Assembly (NCBI GenBank): GCA_002293665.1
Contig: DBDQ01000094.1
Location: 1-22,889, forward strand
DNA from: Alistipes sp. UBA928
GTDB taxonomy: Bacteria; Bacteroidota; Bacteroidia; Bacteroidales; Rikenellaceae
DNA length: 22,889 nt
Reading direction: 5' to 3'
This document shows positions 13,834 to 22,825 of this stretch, one piece after another (position 1 is the first letter of the stretch; each line of letters opens with the position of its first letter). The translations under genes and the position numbers were made by a program. The notes under the pieces are model-generated. The model worked only from the letters and a program-made list of their open reading frames with translations, searched no databases and was not told the DNA's origin.

Positions 13834-15378
13834 ATGGAGGCGGAATCACGGACGGCAAAGAGTCTGAAAAACTCGCAGGTGGCAATAGTTTTCTATTGCC
13901 TCAACCTTGTTTTGACGTTCTTCTCGCGCCAGGTGTTCATCCAGAAGCTGGGTGCCGAGGTGTTAGGGCTGAACACCACCGCCGTGAATTTGCTCGGTTT
14001 TCTCAACCTTGCCGAGTTGGGGATCAGCGCCGCAGTGTCATTCTCTCTCTACAAACCGCTGGCCGACGGCGACCGCGCGGCAGTGTGCGACATAGTGTCG
14101 GTGCAAGGGTGGCTCTACCGCCGCATCGCTTGGATCGTGATCGGCGCGTCGGCAGTGCTGATGTGTTTCTTTCCTTGGATTTTCGCCAAGTCCGATCTGC
14201 CGTTATGGTATGCCTATGCTACATTTGGGGTGTTGCTGTTCTCTGCACTGGCCGGCTATTTTTTCAACTACCGGCAGGTAATCGTTTCGGCAGATCAGCG
14301 GGAATACCGCCTGACGATAGTTATCCAAGGCGTTAAGAACATCAAAGTGCTGCTGCAAATCGCGGCGATCGTTTTTCTTGCTCAGGGGTACGTATGGTGG
14401 TTGGTACTGGAGTTTTTGGCTTCTATTGCTACGGTATTTGGTATAGAGCATCTGTTGAAACGCCATTATTCCTGGCTCAACACCGACGTTGTGGGCGGAG
14501 GAAAACTTCGCGAGCGGTATCCACAGATAGTGACTAAAACCAAGCAGTTGTTTTTCCACAAGATTGCTGGTTTCGTCCTAACTCAGACCAGTCCTTTGGT
14601 TGTCTACGGATTCACTTCGCTTACAATGGTGGCGGTCTATGGAAACTACATGTTCATAATTGTGGGAATTACCGCACTGCTGAATGCTGTGCTGAACGGT
14701 ATTACCGCCGGAGTAGGGAATCTGTTGGCAACCTCCGACAGGCAGAAAACGATGCGGTTTTTCGGAGAGTTGTTCTCTATGCGTTTTTTGTTGGCATGTA
14801 CGGCATGTGTTGCGATGTGGCTACTTGCACCTGCTTTTATAGAATTGTGGGTGGGGAAAGAGTATCTGTTGGATAATGTTTCACTGGGCCTTTTGGTTGC
14901 CATCTTGTATGTGACGATAACCCGCGGTTCGGTGGATATTTTCATAAACGCATCGGGACTGTTCCACGACATCTGGGCACCTGTTGTCGAGGCAGCCCTC
15001 AACTTAGGCGTATCAATTTTGTTGGGTTGGATGTTCGGACTTCCCGGAATACTTGCCGGAGTATTGTTTAGTCTTTTGGTCGTAGTCAAGGGATGGAGAT
15101 CATGGTTCTTTTTCAACCGCTATTTGCATACCCCTTACCGGTACTATTTGATGATCTACGTCCGCCATCTGGGGGCATTGATAGTGGCTTTGGCGGTGTT
15201 TGTTCCGGCCATAGGGTTGATGAATGTCTCTCCTGCTGGCTCATGGCTAAATCTGGCATTCCACGGAGTTGTCACAATCATAAGTTTTACGGCACTTTTG
15301 GGCGGAGCGTTGTATTTGTTCGACCGAGGAATGCGGGATTTCGTTGCCCGCGGATTGCAGTTGATTAGGCATAAATAA
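13834..15378 (+). CDS. Wzx-type oligosaccharide flippase
   Basis: A 514-residue polytopic membrane protein of the MOP/polysaccharide transporter superfamily with about 12-14 hydrophobic segments. The opening (SLKNSQVAIVFYCLNLVLTF, then SRQVFIQKLGAEVLGL) and FLNLAELGISAAVSFSLYKP are typical of Wzx-like flippases that move undecaprenyl-linked repeat units to the periplasmic face. The ATG at 13834 is six bases after the Wzz stop; an in-frame TTG at 13828 would add two residues. It is the first gene in the locus where composition begins to drift toward A/T. The family is secure; the transported unit is unknown. Confidence 0.9.
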   Translation: MEAESRTAKSLKNSQVAIVFYCLNLVLTFFSRQVFIQKLGAEVLGLNTTAVNLLGFLNLAELGISAAVSFSLYKPLADGDRAAVCDIVSVQGWLYRRIAWIVIGASAVLMCFFPWIFAKSDLPLWYAYATFGVLLFSALAGYFFNYRQVIVSADQREYRLTIVIQGVKNIKVLLQIAAIVFLAQGYVWWLVLEFLASIATVFGIEHLLKRHYSWLNTDVVGGGKLRERYPQIVTKTKQLFFHKIAGFVLTQTSPLVVYGFTSLTMVAVYGNYMFIIVGITALLNAVLNGITAGVGNLLATSDRQKTMRFFGELFSMRFLLACTACVAMWLLAPAFIELWVGKEYLLDNVSLGLLVAILYVTITRGSVDIFINASGLFHDIWAPVVEAALNLGVSILLGWMFGLPGILAGVLFSLLVVVKGWRSWFFFNRYLHTPYRYYLMIYVRHLGALIVALAVFVPAIGLMNVSPAGSWLNLAFHGVVTIISFTALLGGALYLFDRGMRDFVARGLQLIRHK

Positions 15379-15408
15379 CCCAATGTTTGAACTTTTAGGT
15401 ATTTGCAG

Positions 15409-16464
15409 ATGAAAATAGCATTTCTTATAGATACGCTCACTATTTCCGGTGGTGCCGAGCGGGTGACCTGTGTTTTGGCCAACGCTCTGGTGCGTGTTGT
15501 TGGAATAGAGGTCGACATCATCACTCATAATGTGGGCAAGTCATTTTATGATCTCGATCCGAGGATCGGGCTGATTAGTCTTGGTTCTGAAGAGCACAGC
15601 CGCTTTCGGAGTAATATCGTGTGGAACATATTTCGACTTAGACGCATCATACGTCGAAACGGGTACGATTACCTTATCGGCATAAAACCGTATTGGTCGA
15701 TCGTGAGTATTCCTGCGACGATAAGGCTCAAAACAAAAGTAATCAGCACCGAGCATTCAAACCTTAGTGTGGGTGGTCGTGCCGATGCCTTGGGCCGTTG
15801 GCTGTCTGTTCGTTTTGCCCATCGAATGGTAGTGCTCACCGATGCTGACAAAACAGCTTACGCACGGAAATACGGTGAACGCAATATCATGAGAATCTAT
15901 AACCCCATAACCATCGAGCCTGGAAAACCCTCGCCACTGACCGACAAGCGTTTTCTCGCTCTTGGGCGTTTCTCACCAGAGAAGGGGCTTGACATGTTAC
16001 TCGCAGCATGGGCGTCTTCCGGTAGTCGCTTTGAAGGATGGAAGTTACGTATTGTAGGAGAGGGCAATACGGAACAACTTTCAGCGCAAATCGAACAGTT
16101 AGGTATCGGAGACAGCACCGAGATACTGCCACGCACCAAAGATGTACAGCGAATGTATCGCGAGGCGTCGGTCTACGTCATGTCATCTCGTTTCGAGGGG
16201 TTTCCACTCGTATTGATTGAGGCTGCCGCAATGGGGCTTCCTGCAGTCAGTTTCGATGTTGAAACAGGCCCACGCGAGATGATTGTGAATGGAGAAACAG
16301 GACTGCTTGTACCGCCGTGCGACGTGTCCGCGTTGGTTGCAGCGATGGATGAGATGGCGGCCGACGGAGAAAAACTCGAGCGTATGGGAGCGGCAGCATT
16401 GGAGCGCAGCCGCCTTTTCTCACTTGATACAATTATTGCACAATGGATCGAACTGTTGAAATAA
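15409..16464 (+). CDS. GT4 family glycosyltransferase
   Basis: A 351-residue GT-B fold enzyme. The N-terminal domain starts MKIAFLIDTLTISGGAERV, with the glycine-rich acceptor-side loop, and the C-terminal domain starts near ALGRFSPEKGLDMLLAAW. The EX7E donor-binding motif is E263 and E271 in RFEGFPLVLIEAAAMGLP. It should be a retaining transferase adding one sugar to the lipid-linked repeat unit at the cytoplasmic face. The start chosen is the ATG at 15409 rather than the in-frame TTG at 15403. It lies 30 bases after the flippase gene. Donor and linkage cannot be read from the sequence. Confidence 0.92.
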   Translation: MKIAFLIDTLTISGGAERVTCVLANALVRVVGIEVDIITHNVGKSFYDLDPRIGLISLGSEEHSRFRSNIVWNIFRLRRIIRRNGYDYLIGIKPYWSIVSIPATIRLKTKVISTEHSNLSVGGRADALGRWLSVRFAHRMVVLTDADKTAYARKYGERNIMRIYNPITIEPGKPSPLTDKRFLALGRFSPEKGLDMLLAAWASSGSRFEGWKLRIVGEGNTEQLSAQIEQLGIGDSTEILPRTKDVQRMYREASVYVMSSRFEGFPLVLIEAAAMGLPAVSFDVETGPREMIVNGETGLLVPPCDVSALVAAMDEMAADGEKLERMGAAALERSRLFSLDTIIAQWIELLK

Positions 16465-16533
16465 CGGGATGCGCAATTAGGGTCACACCTACGCCAACTG
16501 TCATCATCCTGTTCGCGTAATAAGCCTAACTGC

Positions 16534-17682
16534 ATGGGATTTGACATAGGCATATTGTTGAGTGACGGATGGCTTTACGTGGCGATCTACCTCTACTTGT
16601 TCGTGTTGGCATTTCTGGAATCGTGTAAGAAATTGTCGACGGCTAAAGGGGTGTTCGCGTTGATTTCCATGTGGATATTCTCTCTCTTTATCGGCCTTCG
16701 TTGGGAAACAGGAACCGATTGGACACCGTACAAAGAGTTGTTCGACAGCATAGAGCTCGATTGGACATTTCTGCTCAATGTCTACCACTTCGATGTGGGC
16801 TATGTGCTGTTTAACGCGCTGGTGCGTATGTTTTCCGACAGCTATACTGTTTTTCTGCTGATCAACAGTTTCGTTACGATCTATGTGCTCTATCGTCTGA
16901 TCCGAAAACTTTCGCCGCACCCCAATCTTTCGTGGTATCTCTTCTTCTCTGCTTTCATGATAGCGCAGTTTATGGGCAGTAACCGCCGAATGATGGCGAT
17001 GGTTTTTCTATTATGGGGGTTCTACTATCTGTTTGATCGTCAGAAGTTGAAATACCTTCTGATGGTAGGGCTCGCTTTTTTGTTCCATCGTTCGGCGGTT
17101 ATCGCATTGGTGTTGCTGTTTATTCCCAGGGAGATGTTCTCCCGCTGGAGTGTGGTTGTAATGCTGTTTGCGGCCTTTATCGTCGGGGCAGCCCAACTGC
17201 CGGCAAAAGGAATGGAGCTATTGGGAAATAGTTTGTCCGGTTTTTTGAACATTCCGTTGGTGGATAAGATGGTGTATTACTCCGAGACTTCGGATCAACA
17301 TATGGTCAAAACCGGAGTCGCTGCGGTAATCCAAATCATTTTGGCGGTCGGTAAGCGAAGTCTTTTTCTTTTGTTCTATTTCTACATCATTGGCCGCAAC
17401 AAGATAGACCCATTGACAGGTTGGCTGTTTAATATTTATATCATAGGATTTGTGGGGTATTTGTTTTTTATGGGTTCGTTTTTCTATATGCTCACGGCTT
17501 TCTTCGCAATTGTGGAGGTGTTGCTCGTCGGCAGAATGTTCTCGTACGCGAAAGAGAGAGTGAAAATCGGAGTGTTGTTTTTTATGCTCTTTTACGGATT
17601 GTTTCAAACAATGAGTTCTCTGTCTGCATACCCTGATCTATATATGCCTTACCAATCGATTTTTAACATTGGAATACGATGA
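16534..17682 (+). CDS. EpsG/Wzy-like O-polysaccharide polymerase
   Basis: A 382-residue membrane protein with about ten hydrophobic segments. It shows the EpsG-family pattern: FIGLRWETGTDWTPYKELFD near residues 51-70, then a large loop, and SNRRMMAMVFLLWGFYYLFD and FLFHRSAVIALVLLF in mid-protein. These carry the conserved G-x-D-W-x-x-Y, R-rich and H-R-S-A features. It is taken as the Wzy-type polymerase that joins repeat units in the periplasm, which the locus otherwise lacks. A 69-base gap precedes it, and its stop overlaps the next start by four bases (ATGA). Confidence 0.85.
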   Translation: MGFDIGILLSDGWLYVAIYLYLFVLAFLESCKKLSTAKGVFALISMWIFSLFIGLRWETGTDWTPYKELFDSIELDWTFLLNVYHFDVGYVLFNALVRMFSDSYTVFLLINSFVTIYVLYRLIRKLSPHPNLSWYLFFSAFMIAQFMGSNRRMMAMVFLLWGFYYLFDRQKLKYLLMVGLAFLFHRSAVIALVLLFIPREMFSRWSVVVMLFAAFIVGAAQLPAKGMELLGNSLSGFLNIPLVDKMVYYSETSDQHMVKTGVAAVIQIILAVGKRSLFLLFYFYIIGRNKIDPLTGWLFNIYIIGFVGYLFFMGSFFYMLTAFFAIVEVLLVGRMFSYAKERVKIGVLFFMLFYGLFQTMSSLSAYPDLYMPYQSIFNIGIR

Positions 17683-18677
17683 ATTTGACGATAATAACGG
17701 GATCTTATCCGCCCGATGTGTGCGGCGTTGGAGATTATACGGCCCGGCTGATGGCTACCGAGACGGCGAAAGATTGGACAGTGTACTCTGACCACGATTG
17801 GGGTATCGGATCTTTGCGTCGGCACATCCGGGCGATTAACGCCATGAAAAGTGAGCGGATCAACATGCAGTATCCTGCGGAATGGTACGGTTGGAGTTTA
17901 GTGCCGCACTTGTTGACGGTATACTACTCGTGGTTTACGCGCAAACGGTTCAGCGTGACGATTCACGAGCAGATTCAGATGTCGTTGAAAGCCTATTTGG
18001 CCGAGTTGATAATGCTCGCGACGGCAAACAAGATCATTTTCACGAATCAATTCGAAAAGAACTTTGCCGTTCGACGAATGCCATGGATCGAGCGGCGTTG
18101 CGGTGTGGTTAAGATATTCTCCAACATCGGAAGTTCGGGTAAAAATAAACCCATTGGGGAGCGAGAGATCAGTGTGGCCTATTTCGGTCAGATCAGGCCT
18201 ATAAAAGGAATCGAAAAGTTTATTTCGGACATGGAGGCAATCACGGGTCAACACAAAGTGATGTTGATCGGTCAGGTGCCGGATGGTTTTGAAGGGTATG
18301 CTGCGGGAGTGGTAAAAGCGGCAAGCGAGGTTGGTATAGAGGTACGCGCGAATTTGGCGGACGAGGAAGTTTCGGCATTGTTGAGAAATACACGAGTGGC
18401 CTACCTGCCCTTTCCCGATGGGGCGTCGGAGCGTAGGGGTTCGCTTTTGGCGTCTATGACAAACGGAGCGATTGTGGCTTCGACGATCGGTAGATTTACC
18501 ACGCCGGAATTGGCAGACGCGATCGTCGATATTGATAAAACCTCTGTCGTGGATGTTCTGTTTGACAGTAGCCTTTTGATAGGCAAACAGAAAAAAGCAG
18601 GAGATTTTCTCGAGTCCCAAATGCCGCACAGTTGGGACGAGGTGGCAACGAATTATGTTAATTTTTTATCCGTATGA
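17679..18677 (+). CDS. GT-B glycosyltransferase, divergent GT4-like
   Basis: A 332-residue protein with the N-terminal signature GSYPPDVCGVGDYTARL and a C-terminal Rossmann-like domain starting at VAYFGQIRPIKGIEKF. The donor-site helix is PDGASERRGSLLASMTNGA. It keeps the first glutamate of the usual EX7E motif, but the residue eight positions later is serine, so it belongs to a divergent subgroup marked by S-E-R-R-G-S-L. It overlaps the polymerase gene and the following GT32 gene by four bases each, so the three are translationally linked. Glycosyltransferase fold is likely; donor, acceptor and mechanism are unknown. Confidence 0.8.
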   Translation: MNLTIITGSYPPDVCGVGDYTARLMATETAKDWTVYSDHDWGIGSLRRHIRAINAMKSERINMQYPAEWYGWSLVPHLLTVYYSWFTRKRFSVTIHEQIQMSLKAYLAELIMLATANKIIFTNQFEKNFAVRRMPWIERRCGVVKIFSNIGSSGKNKPIGEREISVAYFGQIRPIKGIEKFISDMEAITGQHKVMLIGQVPDGFEGYAAGVVKAASEVGIEVRANLADEEVSALLRNTRVAYLPFPDGASERRGSLLASMTNGAIVASTIGRFTTPELADAIVDIDKTSVVDVLFDSSLLIGKQKKAGDFLESQMPHSWDEVATNYVNFLSV

Positions 18678-19417
18678 TTCCTAAAAAAATACATTTCTGT
18701 TGGCTGGGTAACGATCCGTATCCGGAACTTATCATCCGGTGTATTGCCTCTTGGGAAAAAAATCTTCCCGATTACGAGATAGTACTTTGGGATCGCATGA
18801 AATTCGACGTGAATGCCGTTTCGTGGGTAAAAGAGGCTTTGGAACATCATAAATACGCCTTTGCTTGCGATTATATACGGCTCCATGCGCTCTATACCGA
18901 AGGGGGTATTTATCTGGATTCGGACGTTGAGGTACTTAAAAATTTCGATGACCTGCTCGGTGTCAAATCCTTTATAGGTTATGAGTCGACAGGCGATGTG
19001 GAGCCGGCGATCATCGGGAGCGAAAAAGGGACGGAATGGATCGGAAGGTGCTTCGCCTATTACGAAAGACGAAATTTTATAAAATTAGATGGACAGTTGG
19101 ACACGTTGCCTTTACCTATGGTTATCGGCAAAGTATTGGGTGGTGATCTTCCTAAGGAGGAACCTAAAGAGATAGTGTTTAGTGAAAAACTGGAGTTAAG
19201 AATATATCCCAGCGAGTATTTCTCGCCAAAAAAACACTATAAAAAGAGAATTGATGTGACGTCTGACACCTATGCGATCCATCACTTTACAGCAGCATGG
19301 GTCAATAAAAAGGCATTTTCATACAAATGCAAAAGATTTGTGCATGCTTTTCTGACCGCTTTGCTCGGAAGAAGGAAACACAATAAATTCGTGCGATTGT
19401 GGCGAACAATATGTTAA
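18674..19417 (+). CDS. GT32-type glycosyltransferase with DXD motif
   Basis: A 247-residue enzyme of the Gly_transf_sug/GT32 type. It opens MIPKKIHFCWLGNDPYPEL and carries AFACDYIRLHALYTEGGIYL followed by the metal-binding DXD motif at D82-S83-D84. These GT-A enzymes use a manganese-bound nucleotide sugar and are common in capsule loci. The lysine- and arginine-rich C-terminus could lie against the membrane. This is among the most A/T-rich genes of the window: 19201-19260 has 20 G+C of 60 bases. It starts within the stop of the preceding gene (ATGA) and is followed by a 143-base gap. Confidence 0.9.
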   Translation: MIPKKIHFCWLGNDPYPELIIRCIASWEKNLPDYEIVLWDRMKFDVNAVSWVKEALEHHKYAFACDYIRLHALYTEGGIYLDSDVEVLKNFDDLLGVKSFIGYESTGDVEPAIIGSEKGTEWIGRCFAYYERRNFIKLDGQLDTLPLPMVIGKVLGGDLPKEEPKEIVFSEKLELRIYPSEYFSPKKHYKKRIDVTSDTYAIHHFTAAWVNKKAFSYKCKRFVHAFLTALLGRRKHNKFVRLWRTIC

Positions 19418-19560
19418 CGGTTTTTTTAGATCATGAAAATATGATAATTGCACTATAAGAGAGGCTCTATGCACGACCATTGCATGAGATACTTTTCGCC
19501 CAGGAGTTTCTATCAATGTCAAGTCAAAATATGTACTGAATAACAATGCTGTATAGATAA

Positions 19561-20370
19561 ATGTTTTCCGTATTAATGTCCGTTTACCGCCGTGAAGAAC
19601 CTCGTTGTCTTACCCAAAGCGTAGATAGCATAATTGGCAATGGCACTCAGCCAGACGAAATAGTGATTGTGAAGGATGGCCCTCTGACCGAGGCGTTGGA
19701 TGCTATCCTCGACGAATATGCCCGAAAATATCCCTTTATCAAACTCATCACGTTAGAGAAAAACGAGGGTCTCGGCATAGCTTTGAACGAGGGATTGAAA
19801 TATTGCTCCCATGAACTTGTGGCACGTATGGATTCCGACGATATCTCGAAACCAGACCGCTTCGAAAAACAGTTGGAGGTGTTACGTAATAATCCGGAAA
19901 TAGATGTCGTCGGATCATGGATATCAGAGTTCATGAAGACTCCCGATAATGTTGTTGGTACCCGCAAATTGCCCCGGGATCATTTCTCAATTGCCGCTTA
20001 CGCCCAAAAGCGTAACGCGATGAACCACATGTCGGTGATCTTCAGGAAAAGTGCCGTTTTGGCGGCGGGAGGATATAAACATTTCCCTCTCTTCGAGGAT
20101 TATTATTTGTGGGTGAGAATGCTGGTTAACGGTTCGCGGTTTGCCAACATTGCAGACAGTCTTGTACTTGTACGCATTTCGGAGGATATGTATAGGCGGC
20201 GCGGCGGGATACATTATGTGCACAACGAGTGGCGACTCCAACGCGAATTCAGGAGGATCGGGTTCATTTCGAGGGGAGAGATGTTAATTAATATGGTGTT
20301 ACGAACTTCTGTCCGGCTGATTCCCAATGGTGTTCGGGCGTTTGTGTATAAAAAACTTTTGAGAAGATGA
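19561..20370 (+). CDS. GT2 family glycosyltransferase
   Basis: A 269-residue GT-A fold inverting transferase. Family hallmarks are the N-terminal FSVLMSVYRREEP strand, DEIVIVKDGPL, the metal-binding D91-S92-D93-D94 in ARMDSDDISKPDRFEKQ, and the catalytic-base motif E179-D180-Y181 in PLFEDYYLWVRM. The length fits single-domain cytoplasmic enzymes of the EpsE/WfgS type that extend a lipid-linked glycan. Its stop overlaps the epimerase start by four bases. The sugar is unknown. Confidence 0.93.
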   Translation: MFSVLMSVYRREEPRCLTQSVDSIIGNGTQPDEIVIVKDGPLTEALDAILDEYARKYPFIKLITLEKNEGLGIALNEGLKYCSHELVARMDSDDISKPDRFEKQLEVLRNNPEIDVVGSWISEFMKTPDNVVGTRKLPRDHFSIAAYAQKRNAMNHMSVIFRKSAVLAAGGYKHFPLFEDYYLWVRMLVNGSRFANIADSLVLVRISEDMYRRRGGIHYVHNEWRLQREFRRIGFISRGEMLINMVLRTSVRLIPNGVRAFVYKKLLRR

Positions 20371-21362
20371 ACAAAATCGCGATAATAGGCGGTAGCGGGT
20401 TTGTAGGCACACGCCTGATAGAGTTGCTGAATAGAGAGAGCGGCATGCAACTGAAAAACATTGACAAGCAACCGAGCCGTTTCCATCCCGAAATTACCTC
20501 AATTGCCAACGTATTGGATCGCGACGCGCTCGTGCCTGTGCTACGGGGAGCAGACGCAGTAGTGCTGCTCGCCGCCGAACACCGCGACGATGTTTCGCCC
20601 GTCTCGCTCTACTACGATGTCAACGTCCAGGGTATGCGCAATGTGCTGTCGGCGATGGAGGAGGCGGGAGTACGGCGCATCGTGTTCACAAGCTCAGTAG
20701 CGGTGTACGGTCTCAACAAACCCAATCCCAATGAGGAGTATCCCACCGATCCGTTCAACCACTACGGCAAAAGCAAATGGCAGACCGAAGAGGTTTTACG
20801 GGAATGGCACGACTCCCATTCCGACTGGAATATCAATATCCTGCGCCCTACCGTGATATTCGGCGAACGCAACCGCGGAAATGTATACAACCTTTTGAAG
20901 CAAATCTCCGGCGGCCGTTTCCTGATGGTGGGGAGCGGGACGAATAAAAAATCTATGGCTTATGTGGGCAACGTAGTTGCACTTATTCGCTATCTGCTCG
21001 ATGAACAAAAAGAGAGATACAATGTCTACAATTACGCCGACAAGCCCGACTTTAACATGAACGAACTCGTCGCCCATGTCGGCAAAGTACTGAACAAACA
21101 TATTCCGGCGACCCATTTCCCCTATTGGCTCGGAATGTTGGCAGGGTACGGTTTCGATGCTTTGGCATTAGTCACACGCCGAAAATTGCCGATAAGCAGT
21201 GTGCGGGTCAAAAAGTTTTGCGCAACCACCGAATTCGACGCCTCAAAGGTGCATTCGAGCGGATTCAAAGCTCCTTATTCTTTAGGGGAAGGGTTGGAAC
21301 GTACCCTCACTTATGAATTCACCCACGAAAACCCGGATGACATTACCTTTGTCACCGAATAA
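20367..21362 (+). CDS. NAD-dependent epimerase/dehydratase
   Basis: A 331-residue extended short-chain dehydrogenase. The Rossmann nucleotide-binding motif is G8-x-x-G11-x-x-G14 (IIGGSGFVG), the active-site serines lie in VFTSSVAVYG, and the catalytic pair is Y133 and K137 (HYGKSKW). It resembles UDP-sugar 4-epimerases and UDP-GlcNAc/GalNAc-type dehydratase-epimerases, and would supply a modified nucleotide sugar to the transferases upstream. It is the last gene of the EPS run and its composition returns toward that of the flanks. The exact substrate is not readable. Confidence 0.9.
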   Translation: MNKIAIIGGSGFVGTRLIELLNRESGMQLKNIDKQPSRFHPEITSIANVLDRDALVPVLRGADAVVLLAAEHRDDVSPVSLYYDVNVQGMRNVLSAMEEAGVRRIVFTSSVAVYGLNKPNPNEEYPTDPFNHYGKSKWQTEEVLREWHDSHSDWNINILRPTVIFGERNRGNVYNLLKQISGGRFLMVGSGTNKKSMAYVGNVVALIRYLLDEQKERYNVYNYADKPDFNMNELVAHVGKVLNKHIPATHFPYWLGMLAGYGFDALALVTRRKLPISSVRVKKFCATTEFDASKVHSSGFKAPYSLGEGLERTLTYEFTHENPDDITFVTE

Positions 21363-21395
21363 CATGTAATCTCACCAATATAATATAGCAACCGA

Positions 21396-21415
21396 CGGCA
21401 AGATCAAACTTGCCG
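21396..21415 (+). other. hairpin after the epimerase gene, possible operon end
   Basis: CGGCAAG (21396-21402) and CTTGCCG (21409-21415) form a perfect seven-pair stem with a six-base loop, 33 bases after the epimerase stop. No T tract follows, so it is not a classical terminator; it could protect the 3' end of the EPS message. Confidence 0.4.
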
Positions 21416-21456
21416 CCAAGCCACTTCGTCTCGCTCACAGCTCTCTTTGGTATGGT

Positions 21457-21481
21457 AATTGTCTTTTACGAGAAGGCAATT
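21457..21481 (+). other. hairpin or palindrome upstream of the OmpA-domain gene
   Basis: AATTGTCTT (21457-21465) and AAGGCAATT (21473-21481) pair over nine positions with one G-T pair and a seven-base loop, ending 29 bases before the ATG at 21511. It may be an operator or a 5' leader structure. No exact TAnnTTTG box is seen nearby. Confidence 0.35.
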
Positions 21482-21510
21482 TAGTTGAACCATAAAAACA
21501 TACCGAAATC

Positions 21511-22809
21511 ATGGCTAAAATTTACGACTCCATCATGTCGCTTATCAAGCCGGGGCGCACAGCCACGGCGGCGGCAACCCTCGACGAGAACCAGCAAAAA
21601 GTCTCGGCCGGGGCCGACATCATCCTCCCGTCGCTGCTGGCGATGATGCTCAAAAAGGGCGATACTCCCGAGATCGAAGAGGTGCTCAAAGAGGGCAAAA
21701 AGATCAAAGCGTGGGAGAACTACGACCGCATCTGGCAAGGCAGCGGCGTGGACGAACACATCAACTTGGGCGAGCGGATGGAAAACCGTCTGCTGTCGTC
21801 TTACAATCCGAAATTCAACACCGACGTCGGACACAAGGTGGGTCTGCGCGCGGGCCACGCCGACAGGCTCACCAACTGGGTGTCGGGCACGATCGCCGCG
21901 TGGGTGTCGCAGCAGGTGGCCGGCGGCAAGAGCTACAAGTCGCTGTTGGCCTCGCTCGCCGAGGAAAAAGCGGCGCTGCGCAAGGATATTCCCGCCGACA
22001 TCATCCACGATCTGGGTCTGGCACACACTTTGGGCGTGCATGTCGAGAGCCACAAGGCCGCTCCGCATCACGTCGCGACTCCGCCTAAGCCCGCGGTCGA
22101 GGCTCTGCGCAAAGACCCCGTGATGATCCACACTCCGGAGCCTAAAAAGAGCTCGCTTGGATGGCTGTGGTGGCTGTTGGGTATCCTGGCGCTTATTCTG
22201 ATTATTTTCTGGTGTGTCAGAGCTTGCGGCGGACGTAAAGTAGTTGCTCCCGAGGCTCTCGCCCCCGTCGAACAGGTCGTTCCTGCTGCCGTAGCGGCCG
22301 GCACGGCAGCCGATGTGAAAGAGGCTCCCCACTTCGAAGGAACACCCAGGACGCTGCCCGACGGCACGGCGATCACCATGTACAGGGGTCACCTCGAAGA
22401 CGCGGTGAAGGCCTACATCGAGAGCGACAAGTTCAAAAACGCCTCCGAGGCCGATCTGCGCAGTGTGTGGTTTGAGTTCACCGACATCGACTTCGAACAC
22501 AACCGCGCCACAGAACTCATGACCGGCAGCCCCGAGCGGCTTATGGTCCTTGTGGACGTGCTCAAAAGCCATCCCGCCGTGAAGGTTAAGATCGGCGCTT
22601 TCGGCGACAAGACCGGCACCCGCTCGGCCAACTACGCAATAAGCGAGGCGCGCGCCGAAACAATCCGCCAGACGCTCGTACAGTCGGGTTTCCCGGCGGC
22701 CAACATCTCCATTGAGGGCTTCGGTAAGGAGTTCGCCTCGGCGCCCGCCACCGCTCCCGACGCCCAGCGTGCTCCCGACCGCGACATCGCCATGCGATTC
22801 ACGAAATAG
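21511..22809 (+). CDS. DUF937-like / OmpA-domain fusion membrane protein
   Basis: A 432-residue protein in three parts. Residues about 1-185 are helical and resemble DUF937/YidB-type domains (DIILPSLLAMMLKKG, YDRIWQGSG, LLSSYNPKF). A single membrane helix spans about 216-236 (LGWLWWLLGILALILIIFWC). Residues about 320-430 form an OmpA C-terminal domain with the peptidoglycan-contact pair D366 and R381 in the usual 15-residue spacing (GAFGDKTG, then EARAETIR). There is no signal peptide, so the N-terminal domain probably stays in the cytoplasm and the OmpA domain reaches the cell wall. An Ala/Pro/Val-rich linker joins helix and OmpA domain. It has its own upstream region and terminator, so it is probably not part of the EPS operon. 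Function unknown. Confidence 0.88.
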   Translation: MAKIYDSIMSLIKPGRTATAAATLDENQQKVSAGADIILPSLLAMMLKKGDTPEIEEVLKEGKKIKAWENYDRIWQGSGVDEHINLGERMENRLLSSYNPKFNTDVGHKVGLRAGHADRLTNWVSGTIAAWVSQQVAGGKSYKSLLASLAEEKAALRKDIPADIIHDLGLAHTLGVHVESHKAAPHHVATPPKPAVEALRKDPVMIHTPEPKKSSLGWLWWLLGILALILIIFWCVRACGGRKVVAPEALAPVEQVVPAAVAAGTAADVKEAPHFEGTPRTLPDGTAITMYRGHLEDAVKAYIESDKFKNASEADLRSVWFEFTDIDFEHNRATELMTGSPERLMVLVDVLKSHPAVKVKIGAFGDKTGTRSANYAISEARAETIRQTLVQSGFPAANISIEGFGKEFASAPATAPDAQRAPDRDIAMRFTK

Positions 22810-22825
22810 ACACTGCAATTATTAC

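Noticed and set aside
21481..22818. 445-codon open frame antisense to the OmpA-domain gene
   Set aside because: It is a composition artefact; the sense frame encodes recognisable domains in order and is followed by a proper terminator.
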